64,000 bases of DNA, from NCBI GenBank assembly GCA_051453625.1, contig JBOZIK010000001.1:112576005-112640004 (forward strand), in the 5' to 3' direction. Origin of the DNA: Welwitschia mirabilis. Lineage: Eukaryota > Gnetophyta > Gnetopsida > Welwitschiales. Position 1 is the first letter of the stretch. Each line of letters starts with the position of its first letter. The notes under the pieces are model-generated. The model was not told the origin of the DNA and made no database searches. It was given only the letters and a program-made list of their open reading frames with translations. Of this stretch, positions 1-9,739 are shown one piece after another. Both the position numbers and the translations under genes were made by a program.

Positions 1-37
1 AGGAAATAGAAAATGAATCTTTGAATTAATTGAACCA

Positions 38-190
38 CATCCATGTTATAAAGTAGCCATACCTCAATTGAGAAAGCATAGTCTAACACTAAGGAAGACA
101 TCTCTCTATAACTACCAACGATGGATCTCCAGCCCTTCGATCTCCTATCATAAGAATTTCCGATACAAGCAAAAACAAGATAGAGTTGAC
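38..190. repeat. Diverged fragment of the gypsy-A LTR
   Basis: This stretch matches, with many substitutions, the part of the gypsy-A LTR around 1655-1790 and 8590-8730 (shared words such as cctcaat, ctaacactaaggaagac, atggatctcc, gcccttcgatctc). It is a third, partial copy in the same orientation. The N run at 310-446 hides what follows. After the gap, 447-480 carries the TCATCTAGACGA motif also seen in that LTR, so both sides of the gap may belong to one damaged copy. No coding potential is visible. Confidence 0.6.
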
Positions 191-309
191 GGTGAAATCA
201 ATACTTATTGACACAAAGCACATAACAATAAAACAGATAGATAGGTATGGGTACAACCCTAACAGCTACGCTAAAAGATATACAAATAAATGGCAAGACT
301 TAGGTGAAT

Positions 310-446
310 NNNNNNNNNNNNNNNNNNNNNNNNNNNNNNNNNNNNNNNNNNNNNNNNNNNNNNNNNNNNNNNNNNNNNNNNNNNNNNNNNNNNNNNNNNN
401 NNNNNNNNNNNNNNNNNNNNNNNNNNNNNNNNNNNNNNNNNNNNNN
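310..446. other. Assembly gap (137 N)
   Basis: Run of N. Any open frame crossing it is meaningless. Confidence 0.99.
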
Positions 447-685
447 CATCTGTATTGTCATCTAGACGATGGGGTGGATGATGGGCTTTAATGAGTGTTC
501 CTTCAATGCATTAGCCTCAATGTTTTGCAGGAAATCTGTCTCATAAATAGGAAGTATCATGAATGTTTTTATATCTTTCATGTTAGCTCTCCATTCTCAT
601 GGTAATCCAGCATATGCCTATCTAATATTCTGCAAAACTTTAAAATACTCTATTAAATATATGCAAGTTGGCAGTGCAACAGATT
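447..685. other. No gene seen
   Basis: AT-rich sequence with no recognisable protein. It begins with one copy of the palindromic TCATCTAGACGA motif (458-469). Confidence 0.6.
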
Positions 686-1478
686 TCCATTATATCTTTA
701 GACATAGGTCTTTTCTTGGTTGAAATATAAAAGTTATACTTTGATTGCTAAGTTTATTTCCATGCTCTTGCTTATTGAAATCTCTTTAATCAAATTTCAT
801 TGTTTTTCTTTCAACACTGCCCCTATCGAAGAATAACTCTAGGATCCTTTCTATAATATGAGTCTTAAATAATATTGGTAAAAGTTAGAATCGATTGCAT
901 AAGATTTGTGTCTGCTAGGAAGATCTTGCATTTCTTTTATAAAATCTATAGATACAATTGTATTTGTATTGTATCACAAATACTTAGATCTAAGATTTTA
1001 AGCTCCTAGCACTAAGTTTCCAAGGTATAAGATTTAAAGCCCCAAGAGTTCAAGCTTCAAGCTCTGCAACAAAGAGAATGAGAAGAAGAAGAAGTAAATG
1101 AAGGAAATGCACTTACATGAAAAATGGAAAGTATTCTTTTTTTCTTTTTATTACAAAAGGAAAAAGATATCTATTTATAGATAAACAATAAACTAAATCT
1201 TATAGTGTAAGATCATAACATCACATGATTATCATTGATAAGTGGAATGAGTAATAAGTGACATCAAAGTATAGAAAAAGACATTAGATTTATGACTCAT
1301 GTGCCTAATCAGGGTGAGTATTTTCCTTGATTGAATTAGCAAGGTTAATTACATGTATTATTTTCTTATGCTAACTCCTTTTTAATCTTTTATAGGATCC
1401 TAAGCATGTTCAATTAATTCAAGACAAGCATCAAAAGAATAAATGCACAAATTTCGAAATTGTTATGTGATATTATGG
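686..1478. repeat. Repeat B, copy 1 (second copy at 55.3-56.1 kb)
   Basis: About 790 bp align almost collinearly with 55295-56090, including long shared words (aaaagttagaatcgattg, cataagatttgtgtc, gtaaatgaaggaaatgcact, ataaatgcacaaattt). The first third also resembles the 3' part of the gypsy-C LTRs (48190-48470 and 55295-55600). The remainder extends past the point where the left gypsy-C LTR stops matching. Copy 1 ends abruptly at about 1478, where the gypsy-A LTR begins, so gypsy-A or a rearrangement cut it. It looks like LTR plus adjoining retroelement leader. No protein is encoded. Confidence 0.75.
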
Positions 1479-1480
1479 AA

Positions 1481-2334
1481 ATGCAAGATGAAATGAATGC
1501 AATGTAAGATCTAAACTAATAATGTCAACCTTAATAAAGGTTATCCTTATGATATAAATCAACTATGAAACTGTTAGAAAATCATAATTGACTTAAATCA
1601 TAAGGAGATTCACACAATAGAATTGAAATGGTCCTTATATTACTCTTTCAATGAATCAAGAGTCCACATACAAAGTAGCAGTACCTCAATGGAGGATACT
1701 CATCCCAACACTAAGGAAGACTTCTTTCTATAGATATGGATGGATCTCCTGCCCTTCAATCTCCTTGCATAAGACTTTATAGTACAAAATATGAATTGAG
1801 AATAAAGATAAGAGCGCTCTTTATAGGTTTACATTGAAGATTTTGAAGGCAAGATCCTAGAAGTTAGAGAAGAAATCCTAGAAACCCACATTGGGTGCAT
1901 GATCTATTACAAAGATAATTCAATTTATTCATATAAAATAGTTATCATCTTTACTATCATCTAGATGACACTGGGGATGATACCCCATAATAAGAGATGA
2001 ACCATCAACTTTTAGCCCCATAGTCAGCCCCATAATCTGGAGTCCATGTCAACATCACTATCATCCTAACTATCATCTAGATGACATAAGAAATGATATG
2101 CTTCCTAATCTTTCCAGCTAAGAAAAATTAGCCTTTTACATCATTAATCTTCTCCTCAAAAAGCTAAGTATCAAAACATGCCTAAAATGCCTTCAAATAT
2201 GCCAAGAATTGTGTGTTTTCGTGATCATCCCATTAAATCTTCATAATCATCAGAATTGTATCTGAACCTATATAAATGTTCTATAAAAGTACTTAAAATA
2301 TCCCATAAAATACATACAATTTGGCATCGCAACA
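1481..2334 (-). repeat. Gypsy-A 3' LTR, outer end truncated
   Basis: Matches 8417-9268 base for base apart from scattered substitutions. It ends at an intact GCAACA (2329-2334), the inverse of the TGTTGC that opens the right LTR at 8017. The outer 400 bp present in the right LTR (8017-8416) are missing here and repeat B lies in their place. It contains two perfect TCATCTAGATGA palindromes (1957-1968, 2073-2084). Confidence 0.8.
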
Positions 2335-2350
2335 TAGCCCCTCACTTAGC
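2335..2350 (-). other. Polypurine tract of gypsy-A
   Basis: On the minus strand the bases just before the TG of the left LTR read GGCTAAGTGAGGGGCTA, purine-rich as expected for second-strand priming. Called by position and composition. Confidence 0.5.
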
Positions 2351-5186
2351 CTTCTCACTCCCTGACAAAGTGAGTAATCAACTACAAATTACAAGCTAAA
2401 TTAGCTAAAATAAATTGTTACTAGGGAAATGTAAATTGAGTTCAGAAATATTTAGCATGTAGGATCAAATATCAAAAAGTAATAAACTGATGTAGTAACA
2501 ATGCAGTTTATGCAATGGTGTTGTCATCTTAACTATCATTTAAACAACATTAGGGACATCATACTTAAAAAATTCAGAATGAAAACTGAGTCTTGTAAAC
2601 ATGATCATTAGAAAAATCTAAGTACTAAAATCTTCTCTAGCCCTCCACCTAAAATGTTTAATACATCGCAAGATAAAAATTTAATGTCATACGCAAAAAT
2701 TATCATAAGATATAATCATAATAATTAAGAAAAGATGATGATGTGTATGCATAATCAAAGTAGTAATAATTAAAAATGATGTGTATAAATCAATCAATGA
2801 TTTTTAAGTTCAATCCACAAGGGTAAAATATATAAAAAATAATCATAATACTACTTTCCTTGTCCATGGTCTTCTGAATCTCCTAGATCACACCTACAAG
2901 AAGGTCCTCTAATTGTGCTACTATGGTCTACTAAATAATGTCCATAATACATATTATACAAGTAATATGAAATCATATACTGATCATTGCATCATATATA
3001 TGTATTGTGAAAGCTCAAAATGATCCTCATAAATAAATTTTCTTGTTTTTTCTTTTTTTTTTTTTTTTGCTTAACTATCTTAGAAAATATCTTAAAAATC
3101 TGGCTTAATCCTCAATAGGAGAATCAATACATTCCATATTACAATAACTTAAGAGGAGTTTTCGCTATCTGCCTCATTGTCTAGACGACAAATGTGGGAT
3201 AACACTTATAAAAAAAGGATTTGGCAAAATAGTGAAATCTAGGTAGGGTCGGATAATCAATGATAGCAACAGTGGTGCTTCAGAAAGCCATCATAGTCTA
3301 AAATATGGGTAAAAGTGAAGAATTGTCATTAAAATAATCACAGTAAAGGAGTTAAAAGTGGAAAGAACTCAAGAAAAGAAAAAGTAATAGGTTTATGATA
3401 ATGCACCAAGAGAGAAAAGCAATGTGAAAGAAAAATCCTCAAATGTTCTAGCACTTAATAAGCATTTAAGATTTGTAAGTAGATGTACCAAAATTCAAAA
3501 AGAAATGAAAATAGCATCATCATAAATAAAAGGGACATCATCAACTAAAGTGCTTAAAGAAAAGACAACCCCTATGGATAAAAACTACAAGTAAAAATAA
3601 AAATGATAATAAGAAAACTACTAAATGATCAGGTCCAAAGTATTGTGCTAAAAAAAATACAGAAATGACTTTGAAATACCAAATAAAATAGCTAAGCAAA
3701 CCAAAATGAAAATGGACAACTAGGAACATGAAGAAGATTGTTTACCTATCCAAAATTCTAACCTAGCAAAGTCTTATGGTAGAAATCATGAAATCGCCTG
3801 ATTAATGATGCATGACATAATGTAAAAATCTCAAAAAGTACCACTCGATGTTCACATTCAATAAATAATAAGATCAAAAGCTGCTCAAAAATGAACTGAC
3901 CTACTTACACCTAAAAAATTACACTGGAATCCAAAAAAAATGAAATGGCCATGTGAAAGTACTGTATGACAATGAGTCTAAGAAACAAGTAATACCTCTA
4001 ATGATATCAGGGATATTACTGATCTTGTAGCCTTTAAGTGATAATTATTATTCTATGATGAGGGGATTGCAACCACCATCAAAGGAGTAAGAACCCACAA
4101 AGCATGGCTAGCTAACCCCCTAGTGGAGTTTACATAGCTACCATATCACACTACCATAGGCCTCTCTCGAGACAATTTCCTTAGTGCGCCTGTGATNNNN
4201 NNNNNNNNNNNNNNNNNNNNNNNNNNNNNNNNNNNNNNNNNNNNNNNNNNNNNNNNNNNNNNNNNNNNNNNNNNNNNNNNNNNNNNNNNNNNNNNNNNNN
4301 NNNNNNNNNNNNNNNNNNNNNNNNNNNNNNTAAAGTAATGAAATGAGAAACAAGGAAGAACACACCCAAAGCTAAAGACTTATACTATTGAGAGAGAATG
4401 AAAGAATCAAGGCATATTCCTTCAAAATGAGGTTTATAGACATACAAATGTTATAAGATTGGGTGAATTTAATCTTATCACTTTGAAATGCCTAAGTAAA
4501 AGATGTACTAGTCGTGATAACTTCACAAAGTAATACATAAGTCAAGTTAAAGATGTTTAAGTAATAGCATGATGTCCACCCAAGAAATTGGCTAAGGAAG
4601 AATTGAGACAATGGCAAGAGGACTTCCAAGACAAGTGCTTCTATCATGTTGAGATTGGGTCAATAGGTGATTCATAGATTTTTAACCTTTATCCATTAAC
4701 TTTTAAACTTCCCAAGTGTTTGGATTGGAGATTTCAACTAAGCTATTAAGATGTATTTTTTCTAAAATATAAGGATCTAACCATTGCAAGGTTAACTAGT
4801 TGTTTAAAATATGCACTGGGGTATTATACTTTTTACAATAACAAGGCCAAACCAAATAGAAACTAATTAATAAAACATAAAAGGTATGCAATCATTTTAA
4901 AATAAAATCAATTAGAGAAAAAGAGAGTAAAAGGATAACACTTTAATAGCATAAATTTTAGAATCCAAATAAAAGATGAAGAAGTAATAAATTTCATTTA
5001 CAAATAATCTTTCATTGAAACTTCATAAATCATAAGTATCATTATATAATTCATTTAAGGCACTACTCAAAAAATGGATCCAAGAAGCTTTTAAAGGCTT
5101 TTTAGAATGTTGAATGAGGTTAAGAAACTCCTTAAGATTTAATTATAAGCATGGATTATTATTAAGAAGATAAGGTTTACCCTAAT
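2351..5186. other. Non-coding interior of gypsy-A
   Basis: About 2.8 kb of AT-rich sequence with stops in all frames, a poly-T run near 3051-3068, a degenerate TCATCTAGATGA-like site near 2515 and another motif site at 3179-3188. The N run 4197-4330 lies inside. I see no pol-type motif. In active gypsy elements this position would carry RT and integrase or a 3' untranslated region. Confidence 0.6.
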
Positions 5187-5969
5187 TTAAAATTCCAAGA
5201 TATCCCAAGTCATACTTTTGAAAAGAGTAATCATTAAAATCACAAGGTAAAATGGACTTGGTGGAAGAGAGAAGGCTATTACTTTAAGTGTCACATGAAG
5301 TTTTAAGAGGAAGAGATTAAGAGATATTATAAATACACTCCTCAAAATCATGGGTTTTATGAAAGTTAAGGAAAAGGATGTGATTTTGAAAATCGCATGA
5401 ATGTTCAAATGGAAGAGATGGAAAAATGTTATCTTCATCAAGGTCACAAGGTAATGTGGAAGTGGAAGTAGAAGGAAGGATATCATTTGGAGTTTGACAT
5501 GAAAGCATAAGTGAAATGGATGGAGAAACATGAGTAGGATGAACAAGTCTATCCTTTATGAAGTTTGATTAAATCTCTATGAGTCCCTCATTATGCTCCT
5601 TTTCTTCATTTTGTTTTCATCATTATTTTGTTGGATTGTTTTTTCACTATCCTCATCATTATTTATATCTTCCTTCTTTTGTTGAATATTAATCTCATTA
5701 TTCAAGTTATTAGATTCATCCAAAAGGTCCTTAAGTGAAATGCGAGCATCATCTTCAATATAAATTGAAACGTTTTTAGATTCTTCATGAATGGATTCCT
5801 CATCTAGATTTTCTAGCAGTAAATGAATGACAGGGGTATAATCTAGTACCTCAATATCATCACCTAATAAATAATCATCCTCATCCTTATTGTTAAAAAA
5901 TTGAGTTGAGTTATTATTATGTCCCTTTAGGTCATCTCCTAACAAGTGGGATGTTGAAGTTTGATCCAA
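5187..5969 (-). pseudogene. Acidic, Asn/Asp/Glu-rich retroelement frame of unknown role
   Basis: The minus strand holds a 130-codon open frame (5969-5577) rich in D, E, N and S (for example HLLGDDLKGHNNNS and NNDEDSEKTIQQNNDEN). In another frame 5508-5317 reads SCQTPNDILPSTSTSTLPCD, then DLDEDNIFPSLPFEHSCDFQN. Both look like one disordered acidic protein broken by frameshifts. They lie inside gypsy-A downstream of its gag start, where a gag C-terminus or linker would be. No catalytic motif is visible and I do not recognise the family. The hydrophobic frame at 5546-5187 is a shadow in a different reading frame. Confidence 0.4.
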
Positions 5970-6397
5970 AATCTCATCTTCTATTTGGAAGCAAGAATCG
6001 TTGTCACTTATTCTTATGTTCTCTTCATTTTCCTTAAAGTAAGATGTAGTAGCATAGGTTTGAGGATGTTGTATTGCAAAACAATATTAATTTTGTAATA
6101 GTGTTTATTAAAAGATCCCTATTGGATTTTCTAGGTTTTTCTATTAGTATCTTCTTGCCTCTTCTGTGTTTCATCAATCATTTCTTTCATTGATTCATTT
6201 TTATTTTCATTATAATTCATGGGATATGGATCTTATTCTTCCTAGTGATTTATGGAAGATGGATGGTATTAACAACAATGATTGTAGGATGTTACTTTAA
6301 ATGAGGTGAAATCCCTAAAATGGTGAAAATTCTTATTGTCATTTCTATATGAAGTGTAAAAAGAAGAGGAGATAAAATAAGAGGGTTAAAAAGAGGA

Positions 6398-7283
6398 NNN
6401 NNNNNNNNNNNNNNNNNNNNNNNNNNNNNNNNNNNNNNNNNNNNNNNNNNNNNNNNNNNNNNNNNNNNNNNNNNNNNNNNNNNNNNNNNNNNNNNNNNNN
6501 NNNNNNNNNNNNNNNNNNNNNNNNNNNNNNNNNNNNNNNNNNNNNNNNNNNNNNNNNNNNNNNNNNNNNNNNNNNNNNNNNNNNNNNNNNNNNNNNNNNN
6601 NNNNNNNNNNNNNNNNNNNNNNNNNNNNNNNNNNNNNNNNNNNNNNNNNNNNNNNNNNNNNNNNNNNNNNNNNNNNNNNNNNNNNNNNNNNNNNNNNNNN
6701 NNNNNNNNNNNNNNNNNNNNNNNNNNNNNNNNNNNNNNNNNNNNNNNNNNNNNNNNNNNNNNNNNNNNNNNNNNNNNNNNNNNNNNNNNNNNNNNNNNNN
6801 NNNNNNNNNNNNNNNNNNNNNNNNNNNNNNNNNNNNNNNNNNNNNNNNNNNNNNNNNNNNNNNNNNNNNNNNNNNNNNNNNNNNNNNNNNNNNNNNNNNN
6901 NNNNNNNNNNNNNNNNNNNNNNNNNNNNNNNNNNNNNNNNNNNNNNNNNNNNNNNNNNNNNNNNNNNNNNNNNNNNNNNNNNNNNNNNNNNNNNNNNNNN
7001 NNNNNNNNNNNNNNNNNNNNNNNNNNNNNNNNNNNNNNNNNNNNNNNNNNNNNNNNNNNNNNNNNNNNNNNNNNNNNNNNNNNNNNNNNNNNNNNNNNNN
7101 NNNNNNNNNNNNNNNNNNNNNNNNNNNNNNNNNNNNNNNNNNNNNNNNNNNNNNNNNNNNNNNNNNNNNNNNNNNNNNNNNNNNNNNNNNNNNNNNNNNN
7201 NNNNNNNNNNNNNNNNNNNNNNNNNNNNNNNNNNNNNNNNNNNNNNNNNNNNNNNNNNNNNNNNNNNNNNNNNNNNNNNNNNN
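6398..7283. other. Assembly gap (886 N)
   Basis: Run of N inside gypsy-A. It hides most of the putative gag. Confidence 0.99.
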
Positions 7284-7454
7284 AAGAGGAAGGGGACCAA
7301 TTCCTACTCTCAACATCATTTGTTGTTATTTGCCCTCTTTCTGCAAAATTTTCTTGAACTGTTTTCTTAACATTTTCCTTAGAATTTCTCAAGTTTCTCC
7401 TCCTTTAAGAAAGAATCTCCTCAAGGGTCCTTTTATCACTATTCATTTGAAATA
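7284..7454 (-). pseudogene. Start of gypsy-A gag-like frame
   Basis: On the minus strand an ATG at 7452-7454 opens a frame MNSDKRTLEEILS, a stop, then RRRNLRNSKENVKK and onward to the N gap. It lies about 540 bp downstream of the primer-binding site, where plant gypsy gag genes begin after a leader. The composition is charged and polar. The stop after ILS and the gap prevent a firm domain call, so gag is inferred from position. Confidence 0.4.
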
Positions 7455-7990
7455 GATGAAAAGGATGAAACAAGAAGGATTAATCAAGGTGGAAAAGAAG
7501 ATAAGTACAAAGTAAAGCTCAAGCTCTATTTCCTCTGACATTTCATATTTTCACTAGAATTGTTTAGATCCTTAACACTTAGAAGATGCATAAAATGATT
7601 GTCTTGTCGATCATCCAGATGATATGGAGGACGACCAATGGTTATTTATAGAAATTTAAAAAAAAAAAAGAACTGTAGAAAAATCAGGAACAAAAACAAA
7701 ATTACTAACAGTCGTCTACGATGTTGTTTGGATGATAGAAAAGATGATCAAAAACAAAAATCTTATTGCGAAAAAAAACACAAAAAAAGAAAAGGTAAAA
7801 TGCAGACCATCATCCACAACGTCATTTTGATGACAGAGAGATGACAAAGCTTATTAATGCTACCAAAATGAAAAATTATAGAAAATAAGCCTATTGAATT
7901 TACAGTAAAAATACAGTGCTATACAGATAAATAACTTAAATTAAAATCCAAGGTACTTATCTATATAGTGATAATCCTCTAGCTTCTTGC

Positions 7991-8016
7991 GGCCTTCCCT
8001 AGCAATGGTGTCAAAA
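7991..8016 (-). other. Primer-binding site of gypsy-A
   Basis: The minus strand reads TTTTGACACCATTGCTAGGG then AAGGCC immediately after the LTR's terminal GCAACA. This is the TTTTGGCGCCATTGCCGGGG-type leader of plant gypsy elements with C-to-T and G-to-A changes. Confidence 0.7.
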
Positions 8017-9268
8017 TGTTGCAGTGTGAATTTGTGCAATCTTTAAGAAGATCCTATAGATTACAAATACTTGGAGAAAAACACGCACTAGCACAGAAGA
8101 GAGTTAACCCAAATGTTGTAATCTATTGAAGGAAATAGGCTAGAAGTTAGAGAATTGATTTAACAAAGTATTTTTTATCTTTTTCCTTTAAATAAATGAA
8201 AGTATGAAATAATTCAAATGCAATGCAAGATAGATGATGATGAAATGCTTATGGATGAAATGCAAATGCAATGAAGAATAAATCTATTTAACTACCAATA
8301 TTTTTATGACCAAGATTAGCCCTTAATAACTTAGATCAATTAGAAAGAACTATTACATAACCCTAATCAACAGAAGCTATAAGATATATCAAAAAGAATA
8401 TGTAATTATAGATATGCAATATAAAATGAATGCAATCCAAGATCTAAACTAATAATGTCAACCTTAGCAAAGGTTGCCCTTATGATCTAGATCAACTGTG
8501 ACGTTGTTACAGAATCATAATCAACTTAAACCATAAGGGGGGTTCACAAAATAGAAGTAAAATAGTCCTTGTATTAATATTTGAATGAATCAAACATCCA
8601 CTTATAAAGTAATAGCACCTCAATGAAGGATACTTAGCCTAACACTAAGAAAGACTTCTTTCTGTAGCTATGGATGGTCCTTTGCCCTTTGATCTTATGT
8701 CATAAGAATTACTAGTACAAAATATGAATTGGAAGTAAGGACAAGTAGGGTATTTCTAGGTTTACAATGAAGATTCTATAAGAAAAACCCTAGAAGTCAG
8801 AGAAGAAATCCTAGCAACCCACATGGGGTGCATGACCCCATTACCAAGATAATTCGATTTATTCATATAAAATAGTTGTCATCCTTGTTGTCCTCTAGAT
8901 GACACTAGGGATGATACCCAGTAATAAGAAATGAGTCATCATCTTCTAGCCCCACAGTCAGCCCTATAGTTTGGAGTCCATGTTAGCATCACTGTTGTCC
9001 TAACTGTCATATGAAAGACATAGGGGATGACAGGCTTCCTAAACTTTCTGGCTAAGAGAAATTAGCCTTCTGCATCACTAATCGTCTCCTCAAAATGTTA
9101 AGTGTCAGAATATGCCTAAAATATCTCCAAATATGTCAAGAATTGTGTGTTTCCATGACCATCCTATCAACTCTCCATAATCATCTGAATTGCATCTAAA
9201 CCTGTATAAATTTCCTACAAAAGTACTCAAAATACCCTATCAAATACATAAAATTTGGCATCATAATA
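8017..9268 (-). repeat. Gypsy-A 5' LTR (full length, 1,252 bp)
   Basis: Opens with TGTTGC at 8017. Its end corresponds to the GCAACA at 2329-2334 of the left copy, here mutated to ATAATA. The last 852 bp match the left LTR. It carries two copies of the CATCTAGATGAC-type motif (about 8891-8902 and 9010-9030). As the upstream LTR on the minus strand it should contain the element's promoter, but I cannot pick out a convincing TATA box. Confidence 0.75.
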
Positions 9269-9700
9269 GGCCTATTTAACCTTACTAGTGCAGACCCTAT
9301 TATTGCCAATACAAGGTTCTTGACCACTAGTGTAGTATAGTCTTCATCATTATTGCAGGATGTAGGTGTGAAATTTTTCTAGTATGGTTAAAAATCCACA
9401 TCAACTTTTTTGGCCATGACTTTTGTATACAAAATTAAAATGCTTATTATAATGCCATTCTAGAAATCTTACAAAAAGCTCTACAATGTAAAAAGAAACA
9501 AATCCTACTTTATTTAGTAGATTTTTCAAAATTTTGACCAAAAGTAGCCAAAATTAGTGATATTTATCAATGTACCTAAAATTTTTAGCAAAGGTTTATA
9601 CTATGTTGTTCATAACGTTCTTTTAAATCTTAGTTTTTAGGGTGGTTTAAACCCCTAGTTTGCTTTCTCTTTTTTCTTACTTATATATAAGTTTTCATTT
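9269..9700. other. No gene seen
   Basis: AT-rich spacer between gypsy-A and the copia-1 gag remains. It could hold the decayed 5' LTR of copia-1, but no sequence matching the 3' LTR at 13789 is visible. Confidence 0.5.
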
Positions 9701-9739
9701 AATCAGAAATCATGTTAAGCAATTTTAAGCAAAATGTTG

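Larger units (their letters stand above)
1481..9268 (-). mobile_element. Gypsy-A: LTR element without visible RT, minus strand
   Basis: Two direct repeats (1481-2334 and 8417-9268) enclose the element. Reading the minus strand, the right LTR ends in GCAACA and is followed by a decayed primer-binding site matching the TGGCGCC-ATTGCC-GGGGAAGG type usual in plant Ty3/gypsy elements. A purine-rich tract (AGTGAGGGG) lies just inside the left LTR. Inside are the start of a gag-like frame near 7454, an 886-N gap, and an acidic frame at 5.2-6.0 kb. I could not find protease, RT, RNase H or integrase motifs in the sequenced 2335-6397. Either the coding domains are lost or the element was always non-autonomous. 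The gap is too short to hold a full pol. Confidence 0.75.

Noticed and set aside
5187-5546. 119-codon hydrophobic minus-strand frame resembling a membrane protein
   Set aside because: It is an alternative frame of the acidic SCQTPNDILPS segment. The Leu/Phe/Ile richness comes from AT-rich codons.
6292-7392. Long minus-strand open frames over 6.3-7.4 kb
   Set aside because: They run almost wholly through the 886-N gap; only short real ends exist.
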